From positions 1,612,001 to 1,676,000 of the forward strand of contig NZ_CP139965.1 of assembly GCF_034424375.1 (NCBI RefSeq): a DNA stretch of 64,000 nt. The letters are read 5' to 3'. Below the pieces are notes generated by a model, which was not told the DNA's origin, did not search any database, and saw only the letters and a program-made list of their open reading frames with translations. Shown here piece after piece: positions 8,481 through 16,596 of the stretch. This stretch comes from Paraburkholderia kururiensis. Lineage in GTDB: Bacteria > Pseudomonadota > Gammaproteobacteria > Burkholderiales > Burkholderiaceae. A program made the position numbers and the translations under genes. Position 1 is the first letter of the stretch. Each line of letters starts with the position of its first letter.

Positions 8481-9284
8481 ATGGCGGAAACAGGACATGC
8501 GCGCGGCCGCGTGGAAGCGGTGATGCGAACCATGGAAACGGCGCTGCTGAACGGCAGCTGGCCGGCGGGCGCACGGCTGCCGGCCGAACGGGAACTCGCG
8601 GTGCAGTACGGCGTGTCGCGCAACACGGTGCGCGAAGCGATCCAGCGGCTCGCCGCGCGCGGGTTGCTACAGAGCCGGCACGGAACCGGCGTGTTCGTCA
8701 CCGAGCAGCTGCGCACGGGCGTGGCGTCGCCTTGGGGTCAACTGATCGGCGATCACCCCGCGCTGCGCGACGACATTCTCGAGTTTCGGCGCGTGCTGGA
8801 AGGCGCCACCGCATACTTCGCGGCACTGCGCGCGACGCCGGAGGACGTTGCGCGCATTCGCGCGGAACTGGCCGAACTCGAACGCAGCCGCGCCACGGAC
8901 GACAAGGCGGGCGAGGCGAGCGCCGACACGCGGCTGCACGAGGCCATCGCGCTCGCCTCGCACAACGCGATGTTCCTGCATCTGCATACGAGCGTGTTGA
9001 GCGTGCTGCGCGAGCACATCACGATTCACGGCACGGGCTTGCGCGAGCAGGGCGAGGATCTGTCCGCGATGCTGCTGCAACAGCACCGCACGCTCTGCGA
9101 GGCGATCTGCTCGGGGCGCCCGGAGGAGGCACGCACGGCGATGCAGGGGCATATCGACTTCGTGCGCGGGCAACTGGCTGACGAGGTGGCACGGACCGGC
9201 AGTGGTCGGACCTCGCCCGATTTGGGGGCGGCGCGCAGCGCGGCGCCCTCCGGTATTCGGGTAAACACAGGGGCGATGCCATAA
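8481..9284 (+). CDS. lldR: FadR-subfamily GntR regulator of the lactate operon
   Basis: 267 residues. N-terminal winged helix (about 10-75): RLPAERELAVQYGVSRNTVR followed by EAIQRLAARGLLQSRHGTGV; C-terminal FCD ligand-binding domain with the metal/ligand residues in LEFRRVLEGATAYFA, DTRLHEAIALASHN and AMQGHIDFVR. The start at 8481 is preceded by AGGAG six bases upstream and gives a compact HTH N-terminus; a longer upstream reading lacks support. Divergent from lutA with an operator between, so it most likely represses or activates lactate genes in response to lactate. It resembles LldR/PdhR; the effector is inferred from context. Confidence 0.88.
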   Translation: MAETGHARGRVEAVMRTMETALLNGSWPAGARLPAERELAVQYGVSRNTVREAIQRLAARGLLQSRHGTGVFVTEQLRTGVASPWGQLIGDHPALRDDILEFRRVLEGATAYFAALRATPEDVARIRAELAELERSRATDDKAGEASADTRLHEAIALASHNAMFLHLHTSVLSVLREHITIHGTGLREQGEDLSAMLLQQHRTLCEAICSGRPEEARTAMQGHIDFVRGQLADEVARTGSGRTSPDLGAARSAAPSGIRVNTGAMP

Positions 9285-9413
9285 CGCGCGGGACGGTGCG
9301 CGTGCCGTCGCCCCGCCCAATTTCCTTTCGCCAACCTGTCGAACCTTGCCGGGAACCGCTGCACAGCGGATACTTGCACATTTCCCCTCTTCCAGACTCC
9401 AGCGGTTATCCGT

Positions 9414-10748
9414 ATGACCACAATTCTCGAAAGTCTCCCGGCCGGGCAGAAGGTCGGCATCGCGTTCTCCGGCGGCCTCGACACCAGCGCGGCACTGCAC
9501 TGGATGCGGCTCAAGGGCGCCGTGCCGTTCGCGTATACCGCGAACCTGGGCCAGCCCGACGAGGACGACTACGACTCGATCCCGAAGCGCGCAATCCAGT
9601 ACGGTGCCGAAGGCGCGCGGCTGATCGACTGCCGCACCCAGCTCGTCGCCGAGGGCATCGCAGCGCTGCAATGTGGGGCATTCCATATCTCGACCGCGGG
9701 CGTCACCTACTTCAACACCACGCCGATCGGCCGCGCCGTGACGGGCACCATGCTGGTCGCGGCGATGAAGGAAGACGGCGTCAACATCTGGGGCGACGGC
9801 AGCACGTACAAGGGCAACGACATCGAGCGCTTCTACCGCTACGGCCTGCTCGTGAATCCGGACCTGAAGATCTACAAGCCGTGGCTCGACCAGCAGTTCA
9901 TCGACGAACTGGGCGGCCGCGCGGAAATGTCGGAGTTCATGCGCCGCTCGGGCTTCGAATACAAGATGTCGGCGGAAAAGGCCTATTCGACGGATTCGAA
10001 CCTGCTGGGCGCCACGCACGAAGCGAAGGACCTGGAGAGCCTCGAAAGCGGCATCAAGATCGTGAACCCGATCATGGGCGTGCCGTTCTGGCGCGACGAC
10101 GTGCAGATCGCGAAGGAAGAGATCACGGTGCGCTTCGAGGAAGGCCAGCCCGTGGCGCTCAACGGCGTGACCTACACCGACGCCGTGGAACTGCTGCTCG
10201 AGGCCAACCGCATTGGCGGCCGTCACGGTCTCGGCATGAGCGACCAGATCGAAAACCGCATCATCGAGGCGAAGAGCCGCGGCATCTACGAAGCCCCGGG
10301 TCTCGCGCTGCTCTACATCGCGTACGAGCGGCTCGTCACCGGGATCCACAACGAAGACACCATCGAGCAGTACCGCGATCACGGCCGCCGCCTGGGCCGC
10401 CTGCTGTATCAGGGTCGCTGGTTCGATCCGCAGGCCATCATGCTGCGCGAAACGGCGCAACGCTGGGTGGCGCGCGCCATCACGGGCGAAGTGACCATCG
10501 AACTGCGTCGCGGCAACGATTACTCGATCCTCAGCACGCGTTCGCCGAATCTGACGTACCAGCCCGAACGCCTCTCGATGGAGAAGGTGGCGTCCACGTT
10601 CTCGCCGCGCGACCGCATCGGCCAGCTGACCATGCGCAACCTCGACATCAAGGACACGCGCGACAAGCTGCGCATCTATTCGCAGGTCGGACTGCTCGCT
10701 GCGGGTGAAGCGTCGGCGCTGCCGCAGATCAAGGACGACACGAAGTAA
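9414..10748 (+). CDS. argG: Argininosuccinate synthase
   Basis: 444 residues, the length of the E. coli-type (long) ArgG. It joins citrulline and aspartate using ATP, the penultimate step of arginine synthesis. The PP-loop ATP site is at residues 17-24 (AFSGGLDTSAAL), followed by ANLGQPDEDDYDSIPKRA, TPIGRAVTGTMLV, WGDGSTYKGNDIERFYRYG and GRHGLGMSDQIENRIIEAKS. Monocistronic, with a 129-base leader that contains a small palindrome (CCGCTG-CA-CAGCGG at 9356-9369) and only a weak ribosome site. A strong terminator follows at 10789. Confidence 0.97.
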   Translation: MTTILESLPAGQKVGIAFSGGLDTSAALHWMRLKGAVPFAYTANLGQPDEDDYDSIPKRAIQYGAEGARLIDCRTQLVAEGIAALQCGAFHISTAGVTYFNTTPIGRAVTGTMLVAAMKEDGVNIWGDGSTYKGNDIERFYRYGLLVNPDLKIYKPWLDQQFIDELGGRAEMSEFMRRSGFEYKMSAEKAYSTDSNLLGATHEAKDLESLESGIKIVNPIMGVPFWRDDVQIAKEEITVRFEEGQPVALNGVTYTDAVELLLEANRIGGRHGLGMSDQIENRIIEAKSRGIYEAPGLALLYIAYERLVTGIHNEDTIEQYRDHGRRLGRLLYQGRWFDPQAIMLRETAQRWVARAITGEVTIELRRGNDYSILSTRSPNLTYQPERLSMEKVASTFSPRDRIGQLTMRNLDIKDTRDKLRIYSQVGLLAAGEASALPQIKDDTK

Positions 10749-10788
10749 GTTGCTGCGCCCGCTTGGGGCGTGTGCGGGCAGACAGGGA

Positions 10789-10813
10789 AGGGGCGCTGAG
10801 GCGCCCCTTTTTT
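10789..10813 (+). terminator. Intrinsic terminator of argG
   Basis: AGGGGCGC (10789-10796), TGAG loop, GCGCCCCT (10801-10808), then a T run to 10813; 40 bases after the argG stop codon. Confidence 0.92.
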
Positions 10814-10895
10814 GTTGGTGCGCCGTTGCGGCTTGTGGGGCGTTTGCCTCACGGCGTTCGGCGCGACGGTGCAATCCATGAGTTTCGCGGCGGGC

Positions 10896-10919
10896 TTCGC
10901 ATGCCCGGCCATGTCTTCG
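10896..10919 (+). promoter_or_regulatory. hrpII-box-like motif TTCG-N16-TTCG
   Basis: TTCG at 10896-10899 and TTCG at 10916-10919 are separated by exactly 16 bases, the form of the HrpB-recognised hrpII box (TTCG-N16-TTCG) described for Ralstonia and Burkholderia type III secretion genes. A TACGCT box fitting TANNNT lies 30 bases further on (10950-10955), about where the -10 element of such promoters sits. Chance occurrence is possible because TTCG is common in this genome. Confidence 0.5.
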
Positions 10920-10995
10920 CGATGCCGGTCCGCGCCGCAGGCATGCTGCTACGCTGGGGTTCCTTTTCCTTCGCGCCGGAGAATTGGAGAATCCC

Positions 10996-12042
10996 ATGGC
11001 CGACAGTATTCGGAGCGGCTTGTCGCGGTATGGGGCCTTCGTTCCCGATCCTGCCGCGCTGGTCGAATCGCCGGAAGCCCTGGCTACGCCGGGCGCGCCG
11101 TCCGTTCCCGCGTTGCCGGCCGACTTGACCGCGCTTGCACAGAAGCGGTCGCGCTTGCCTTCGGACGACGTTTCGCAGGCGGCGGCCGCCGTTGTGCCCG
11201 GTGAGTCCCGAGAGGCGCACGCCACGCCTACCCGGACGGCAACCTGGAATGGCGCGCGCTTTCGCGTCAAGCCCGAAGAATCGGCGGTTCCGGCTTTGTC
11301 GCCACCCGACGCTGCACCAGTGCAAGGAAAGCTGCTGTGTGGGGTTCGCACCGAAGAACGCCCTGCGTTCGACGCGTTGCGCAGCCAGGCCGACGATACC
11401 CGCGTGGCGTTGCGCAAGGTGCTTCGAGACCGCGGCCTTGCGGCCAACACGACGCTTCTGCCGTTCGTCTTCAAGCACGCGGATGGCAGCTACCGCCTGG
11501 GGATGGCGGGCAACAGCAAGGCCGCGCTCGATCTGCTGAGCGACGAGCAGGTGAAGCCGCTAGTGGCGGGCCACGTCGTGGTGCCGATGCAAAAGGGCGC
11601 CGACGCGCCCAGCTTTCCGCGCTCGCGCTACGACAAGCTGGACGAGACCACGGCGCACCATGCCGAACAGCAGGCGCTGCGTTGGGCGGACGACCGAGAG
11701 GACGTGCAGGGCATCGCGTATTTCGCGCCCACGGCGCACGTGTGCGAGGGGTGCCTGCAAAGCATCTACGAGCGCGCATACGATCCGGCGAGCCGGGCGT
11801 TCGCGTTCGACCCCGATGAAACCATCTCGCCGCACGCCCGCGCGCCGGAGTTTTTCAGGAAGGAAACGTTGCCGGCATGGCTCGTTCCCGGCGGCAGGGA
11901 GCGGGCGGTGAATGCGTTGCAGCCGGCGGCCGACGGCACGAAACCGTCGCTGAAAAACGTCGCCCGACACTTCGGCGTTTCGCCCCGCACGCTGGCTAGA
12001 TGGAGCAAGGAGCGTTCGGACAACGGCAACGAGCCATCGTAG
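10996..12042 (+). CDS. Deaminase-fold protein with C-terminal helix-turn-helix-like segment; candidate type III effector
   Basis: 348 residues, not a protein I can name. Residues 1-110 are rich in Ala, Pro and Ser with no clear fold. Residues 215-260 carry the zinc-site pattern of cytidine-deaminase-like enzymes: His222-Ala-Glu224 (TAHHAEQQALRWADD) and Cys250-x-x-Cys253 (HVCEGCLQS) after a beta-strand (GIAYFAPTA). Residues 318-338 (SLKNVARHFGVSPRTLARWSK) look like a helix-turn-helix. The ATG at 10996 has GGAGA seven bases upstream; a TTG four codons earlier overlaps it. An hrpII-box-like promoter motif lies upstream. Inference: a secreted deaminase effector or toxin. An intracellular nucleic-acid deaminase is the alternative; no immunity gene is adjacent. 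Confidence 0.55.
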   Translation: MADSIRSGLSRYGAFVPDPAALVESPEALATPGAPSVPALPADLTALAQKRSRLPSDDVSQAAAAVVPGESREAHATPTRTATWNGARFRVKPEESAVPALSPPDAAPVQGKLLCGVRTEERPAFDALRSQADDTRVALRKVLRDRGLAANTTLLPFVFKHADGSYRLGMAGNSKAALDLLSDEQVKPLVAGHVVVPMQKGADAPSFPRSRYDKLDETTAHHAEQQALRWADDREDVQGIAYFAPTAHVCEGCLQSIYERAYDPASRAFAFDPDETISPHARAPEFFRKETLPAWLVPGGRERAVNALQPAADGTKPSLKNVARHFGVSPRTLARWSKERSDNGNEPS

Positions 12043-12312
12043 CGCTCGTCGTCCAGCGGCCCAGTATGAAGGCGTCGTGCTTGCGGATTTCCGGCGGGGT
12101 GTGCGGATGGGCGACGCAGCCGCGGTCTTCCTGCGGCGCAATGGTTTGTCTGCGCCTGTCTGGCTCGCGAAAGCGCTGACCGTGGCGCGCAGCCGTGACC
12201 CTGCTGAATCCGGCCGATGGCGACGGTGATCTATCGCGGCCAGACGGCCATATCCAGGTAATGAAAAGGCGAGTGGAACGACGCCCGATTCGGGAGCGCG
12301 AGGCGGACGGAC

Positions 12313-12972
12313 TTACTGCGCCCTGTCCGTGGCGCTTGCGGCAGGGGTCACGTCGAAATCCTTCGCGCGCAGGCTCACCTTGCGCGCGTAGGCCGACGAG
12401 CCACCGTAGCTCTTCAGCGCGGCGCCCACGTCGCCGCGCGCGGACTGCAGATACCCGTGCAGGATGGCCGAGCCGGCTTCGATGTTGTCCGAGGCCTCGG
12501 TGAGGTCCATGTTCTTGACGAGCTGCCTGTGCGCCGCCGGCACCACCTGCATGAGGCCCGTTGCGCCGTGCGCGCCGCGTGCCGTTTCCTTGAAGCGCGA
12601 TTCGATCGAGATGATGGCCAGCACGAGTGCCGGCGGCAGCGAATACTTCTCGGCCGACGCCATGACCGCCGACGAGATGCGCTGAGCCTTCTCGCGCGCA
12701 AGGCCGAACTTCTCCGTCAGCATGGCGGAAATCTTGTGCATCTGGGCTGCCACGGGACCCGTTGCGGATCCTGCCGCGAGGCCGGCATCCGAGGCCGCGG
12801 CACTCGCGGCCGATGCCAGCGGCATGCTGGCCGCTGCATCGCGGCTCTCCGCAATCGTCGCCGACGCCGCTGCTGCATCACTGGCGAGGGCATGCGCACG
12901 CACGGGCTCTTCGGCACCGGCGTGCAGGCAAATCCCCAGCATGAAAAGCAGTGCGTAAGACGGTCGGCTCAT
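12313..12972 (-). CDS. Secreted lytic transglycosylase (SLT domain)
   Basis: 219 residues. Signal peptide near 1-20 (SYALLFMLGICLHAGAEE), an Ala/Ser-rich linker to about 80, then a C-terminal SLT domain that cleaves peptidoglycan: PPALVLAIISIESRF with the catalytic Glu in IES, ARGAHGATGLMQVVPAAH, and NIEAGSAILHGYLQ ending in LKSYGGSSAYARKV. The start at 12972 (MSRPSYALL) is preferred because a TATAAT promoter box at 13001-13006 on the minus strand overlaps the next upstream ATG. It is convergent to the deaminase-like gene (270-base gap with nothing recognisable). It may act in general wall turnover; a link to secretion is only a possibility. Confidence 0.85.
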   Translation of the reverse strand: MSRPSYALLFMLGICLHAGAEEPVRAHALASDAAAASATIAESRDAAASMPLASAASAAASDAGLAAGSATGPVAAQMHKISAMLTEKFGLAREKAQRISSAVMASAEKYSLPPALVLAIISIESRFKETARGAHGATGLMQVVPAAHRQLVKNMDLTEASDNIEAGSAILHGYLQSARGDVGAALKSYGGSSAYARKVSLRAKDFDVTPAASATDRAQ

Positions 12973-13278
12973 CGGCGCAAGTGAAGTGGTGTGGACCGGC
13001 ATTATAGCGGGGGCAAAATCTTGCATGTCCGGCGCAATGCGTTCGCATGCCGAACCGCCGGGGTGGAAGAAGTGGCGTGTCGAACGGGTGTGCCGAATGG
13101 TGAAGGAAATGGCGGGCAATCTGCACCACAGTTCAGGTTGATTGCGGGCGGATTCAGTGCGCAGACGTAGCGCGGCAGGCGAATGCCGGCCCCAATGCCT
13201 CACAGTGCCGGTCGCTACACTACGGCGCAACAACAGGCCCGACGAGATAAGAGACTCATTCGCTGGAGGAGAACGATC
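12973..13278. other. Divergent intergenic region, transglycosylase / methyltransferase
   Basis: 306 bases. It contains TATAAT on the minus strand at 13001-13006, a perfect sigma70 -10 box 29 bases from the transglycosylase start, with only a poor -35. GGAGGAG of the methyltransferase lies at 13265-13271. Nothing else recognised. Confidence 0.55.
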
Positions 13279-14136
13279 ATGCATGACAGGCAGACTGTGG
13301 CGCCGGACAGCACGGCCGTGCGGGTCGCGTTATGGCGCGCGATGCACGTCGAGGTGGACGCACCGCCGCACGTCATCGAGGATGAAGTCGGGCTGCAACT
13401 GGCTCACCCGGACGGGAACTGGCGCGAACGGCCGGACATGCATCCGCAGGGCACGCGAGGCTATCGGGCGTCCATCGTCGGGCGGGCGCGTTTTGTGGAA
13501 GACCTCGTCGCCGAACAGGCCGGGCGGGGCGTGACGCAATACGTCCTGCTCGGCGCGGGGCTCGACACCTTCGCGCAGCGTCGCCCCGAGATTGCCTCGC
13601 GCATGACGGTGTTCGAAGTCGATCAGCCGGGCGCTCAGGCATGGAAGCGGCAGCGTCTGGAAGAACTCGGCTTCGGTGTGCCTGTGTGGCTGCGGCTCGT
13701 GCCCGTGGATTTCGAGGCCGGCGCGTCGTGGTGGGAGCGCATCGCCGCGGCGGGCTTCGACGCCCGGCGGCCCGCCATCGTCGCGTCGACGGGGGGGTCG
13801 ATGTATCTCACGCGCGACGCGGTTGCTGCCATGTTGCGGCAGATCGCGGGGCTTGCGCCGGGTTCGACCTTCGCCATGACGTTCCTCTTGCCGCTCGATC
13901 TCATCGACCCCGCCGAGCGCGCCCAGCATGAGATGGTGTATGAGCGGGCACGCGCGGCCGGCACCCCGTTCCTGAGCTTTTTCCGTCCGGAGGAAATACT
14001 CGAGCTGGCGCGTGCAAGCGGTTTCCGCGAGGCCCGCTATGTGTCCACGGAAGACATCGCGGCGCGCTATTTCAGTGGTCGAAGCGATGGGCTGCGGCCT
14101 TCCACCGGCGAGTCGTTTCTGGTAGCGACGACGTAG
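13279..14136 (+). CDS. Class I SAM-dependent methyltransferase, leucine-carboxyl-methyltransferase (PPM) family
   Basis: 285 residues. SAM-binding motif I is at 92-98 (VLLGAGLDTFAQR), followed by the acidic motif II (FEVDQPGAQAWKRQRL) and STGGSMYLTRDAV, the layout of the LCM/PPM and YktD-like bacterial group that makes O-methyl esters. The start at 13279 has a near-ideal GGAGGAG seven bases upstream. It stands alone, convergent with the MFS gene at 14291. The substrate cannot be told; homologues are commonly annotated as putative methyltransferases of secondary metabolism. Confidence 0.8.
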   Translation: MHDRQTVAPDSTAVRVALWRAMHVEVDAPPHVIEDEVGLQLAHPDGNWRERPDMHPQGTRGYRASIVGRARFVEDLVAEQAGRGVTQYVLLGAGLDTFAQRRPEIASRMTVFEVDQPGAQAWKRQRLEELGFGVPVWLRLVPVDFEAGASWWERIAAAGFDARRPAIVASTGGSMYLTRDAVAAMLRQIAGLAPGSTFAMTFLLPLDLIDPAERAQHEMVYERARAAGTPFLSFFRPEEILELARASGFREARYVSTEDIAARYFSGRSDGLRPSTGESFLVATT

Positions 14137-14290
14137 CCGCACGCACTTGCGCGCATGCAACACACGCCGCGAAGATGCACCGACTGCACTGACGCGCCGA
14201 AGCGGCAAGCCAGTGCACCTGGCCGCACGGCGTCGATGCAGGAACCGTCACGCGTTTGCCGATCGCGGCCAGACGGTTCCCGCTCGCGGG

Positions 14291-15592
14291 TTATTGGCCG
14301 GCCGGGACGCTCATCCGCTCGCGCCGTCCGCTGGAGGCGCTGGCCACCAGCATGCCGGCGCCGAGAAGCGTGAGGCACACCACGGGCACGAGCATCGGTG
14401 CGCCGGTGTTGCCGGCCACCTTGCCCACGTAGGGCATCAGGTTCTGGGCGAAGAAGCCGCCAAGATTGCCGATGGAGTTGATGGCGGCGATGCTCGCCGC
14501 GGCCCGTGCGCCGCTGAAAAAGCGCGGCGGCAGCGACCAGAAGCACGGGTAGAGCAGCGGAATGCATGCGCCGCCCAGCACGAGTGCAGCGAAGCGCAGC
14601 GGCAGGCCGGGCAGCACGAGGCTCAGGGCGAAGCCGATCACTCCGATGCCCGCCACGATGGCCATTGCCTTGAGCACCACACCTTCGCGCTTCAGCCTCG
14701 CAGGCAGCCAGAGCAGCAGCAGAGCGCCCAGCGCCCACGGAATCATGTTCAAGAGCCCGTTCACAGACGACGCGATGCCGCCGCTCTTCAGCAGCGTGGG
14801 CAGCCAGTACGTGACGCCATAGAGCGACGTCGACATCAGCATGTAGGCGCCGGCGAACATCAGCACGCGCCAGTCGATGAACGCGCGCCACGGATGCCCG
14901 GACACCGTGTTGGCGGGCGCCTCGCGTTTGAGTGCGGCGAGCACGACCTGCTTCTCTTCCTCAGAAAGAAAGCGTGCGCGTTCCACGGATTCGGGCAGGA
15001 ACCGCAGTGCAACCAGCGCGACGATGACGGCAGGTACGCCCGTCGCCATGAAAACCCATTGCCACCCGGCGAAGCCGAGGTGGCCGTCCAGCGACAGCAG
15101 CAGTCCCCCTGCGAGCGAGCCCAGCATGTTGGCAAGCGCGCTGCCGAGCGTGAAGAAGCCGAGCATGCGGGTGCGCTGGCTCTGCGGAAACCACAACGTC
15201 AAATAGAAGATCACGCCCGGATAGAAGCCGGCCTCGGCCACGCCGAGCGCGAACCGGAATACATAGAAGAGCGTCGTGGAATGCGTGAAGGCCATCGCGA
15301 CCGTGATGACACCCCAGGTCGCCATGATGCGCGCGAGCCAGAGCCGAGCGCCGAAGCGGTGAAGCGCCAGCGTGCTGGGCACCTCGAACAGCAGATAGCC
15401 GATGAAGAACAACGAGGCGCCAAGGCCATACGCGGTTTCGGTCATGCCGAGCGCGTGCACCATCTGCAGTTTCGCGAAGCCGACGTTCTGCCGGTCGATA
15501 AAGGCGATCAGGAACATGACCACGAGCAGCGGCATCAGCCGGCGTGCAGTCTTTTTCATGACGGCCTGCTCGGATGGGACGGAATGGGTCAC
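14291..15592 (-). CDS. MFS transporter, anion:cation symporter (ACS) type
   Basis: 433 residues, twelve predicted membrane helices. Family signatures: FIDRQNVGFAKLQMVHALGM in helix one, SLFFIGYLLFEVPSTLALHRFGAR, and FYPGVIFYLTLWFPQSQRTR between helices four and five, all typical of ACS-family carriers (tartrate, phthalate, hydroxyphenylacetate type). The GTG at 15592 has GGAG seven bases upstream; the ATG at 15559 is the alternative. It diverges from the GntR gene, with a palindromic operator 24 bases upstream of its start, so it is probably controlled by that regulator. Its substrate is likely an organic acid. Confidence 0.85.
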   Translation of the reverse strand: MTHSVPSEQAVMKKTARRLMPLLVVMFLIAFIDRQNVGFAKLQMVHALGMTETAYGLGASLFFIGYLLFEVPSTLALHRFGARLWLARIMATWGVITVAMAFTHSTTLFYVFRFALGVAEAGFYPGVIFYLTLWFPQSQRTRMLGFFTLGSALANMLGSLAGGLLLSLDGHLGFAGWQWVFMATGVPAVIVALVALRFLPESVERARFLSEEEKQVVLAALKREAPANTVSGHPWRAFIDWRVLMFAGAYMLMSTSLYGVTYWLPTLLKSGGIASSVNGLLNMIPWALGALLLLWLPARLKREGVVLKAMAIVAGIGVIGFALSLVLPGLPLRFAALVLGGACIPLLYPCFWSLPPRFFSGARAAASIAAINSIGNLGGFFAQNLMPYVGKVAGNTGAPMLVPVVCLTLLGAGMLVASASSGRRERMSVPAGQ

Positions 15593-15615
15593 AGCAGGTC
15601 TCCGGAATTGAAATT

Positions 15616-15625
15616 CATATATATG
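15616..15625. promoter_or_regulatory. GntR operator candidate, MFS side
   Basis: Perfect 10-base palindrome CATATATATG within AATTCATATATATG. The same 14 bases occur in inverted orientation at 15731. It lies 24 bases upstream of the leftward MFS start. Confidence 0.65.
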
Positions 15626-15730
15626 ATTAGCTGAATCGGTACGGGAGCCAATGGGTATAAACCCGTCCATATTGGAGAAGGCTGAGCGGTGGGGTTACTC
15701 CCTATGCATGCTGCGAACGATTCATGCAAA

Positions 15731-15740
15731 CATATATATG
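15731..15740. promoter_or_regulatory. GntR operator candidate, regulator side
   Basis: Second CATATATATG palindrome, reading AATTCATATATATG on the minus strand, 15 bases before the GntR start codon and next to its ribosome site. Centre-to-centre distance to the first copy is 115 bases. Confidence 0.65.
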
Positions 15741-15754
15741 AATTCAGGAGAACC

Positions 15755-16480
15755 ATGATGCATGCGGACGACCGGCTTCCTCGTTACCAGCAAGTGCGCG
15801 ACGAACTCGTGGCGCTGATCGCCGCCCACCATTGGCGCCCGGGCGAGGCCATTCCTACCGAACAGGCACTGGCAAAGCAGTACGACGTCGCCGTCGGCAC
15901 CGTGCGCAAGGCGGTGGATCTGCTCGTGGCGGAAGGTCTGCTCGAGCGCTTCCAGGGCCGCGGCACGTTCGTGCGTCGCGCCAGTTTCGACAGCTCGCTG
16001 TTCCGGTTCTTCCGCTTCCAGACGCGGCAGGGTGAACGGCGCATTCCCGAGAGCCGCATCCTGCGGCGCGAAGTGGTCGAAGCGCCGTCGGCGGTGGCCG
16101 CCACCTTGCAGATTCCGAACGGCAGCAAAGCGATCCAGATGTCGCGACTGCGGCTGATCGACGACGTGCCGATGCTGGTCGAAGAAATCTGGCTGCCGTT
16201 CGACCGCTTTGCCGCGTTCATGCAGCTCGAACTGGAGCAGATCGGCGATCTGCTTTATCCGGTCTATGAAGCGCAGTGCAATCAGATCATCGCGTCGGCC
16301 ACGGAGACGCTCACGGTGGAAGCCATCGGGCCGCTGCATGCGCGTCTGCTGCGCATCGAACCCGGCACGCCGGCCGTCGTGATCGAGCGGCTCGCGTATG
16401 GATACGACCGGCAGCCGCTGGAATGGCGGCGTTCCCGTGGACCGGCAAGCGAGTTCATCTATCAGGCCGAGATTCGCTAG
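15755..16480 (+). CDS. HutC-subfamily GntR regulator with UTRA domain
   Basis: 241 or 242 residues, beginning at one of two adjacent ATGs (15755 or 15758) after AGGAG at 15746-15750. N-terminal winged helix: RYQQVRDELVALI, EAIPTEQALAKQYDVAVGTV, RKAVDLLVAEGLLERFQGRG. C-terminal UTRA effector domain: MSRLRLIDDVPMLVEEIWLP and LHARLLRIEPGTPAVVIERL. It lies between two divergently read MFS genes and is preceded by a matching pair of palindromes, so it very likely autoregulates and controls both carriers and the downstream amidohydrolase. The effector is unknown. Confidence 0.88.
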   Translation: MMHADDRLPRYQQVRDELVALIAAHHWRPGEAIPTEQALAKQYDVAVGTVRKAVDLLVAEGLLERFQGRGTFVRRASFDSSLFRFFRFQTRQGERRIPESRILRREVVEAPSAVAATLQIPNGSKAIQMSRLRLIDDVPMLVEEIWLPFDRFAAFMQLELEQIGDLLYPVYEAQCNQIIASATETLTVEAIGPLHARLLRIEPGTPAVVIERLAYGYDRQPLEWRRSRGPASEFIYQAEIR

Positions 16481-16504
16481 CGCGTGCAAGACGCTTCGGT
16501 GCGC

Positions 16505-16533
16505 TTCAGTGCACGCGAATGCGCTGCACTGAA
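16505..16533. promoter_or_regulatory. 9-bp perfect inverted repeat upstream of the second MFS gene
   Basis: TTCAGTGCA (16505-16513) and TGCACTGAA (16525-16533) around an 11-base spacer, between the GntR stop and the MFS ribosome site. There is no T run, so it is more likely an operator or an mRNA hairpin than a terminator. Confidence 0.5.
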
Positions 16534-16596
16534 ATGCAACCCCACCACAACGATCAAACGATTCCCGTAGCGGAATTCAGGACACAGGAGACAGCC

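Noticed and set aside
8667..11474. 935-aa minus-strand ORF across the lldR, argG and deaminase region
   Set aside because: Runs antisense through three supported genes and shows no recognisable motif.
12313..13284. Longer N-terminus for the lytic transglycosylase
   Set aside because: Would place translation across a TATAAT promoter box and bury the signal peptide.
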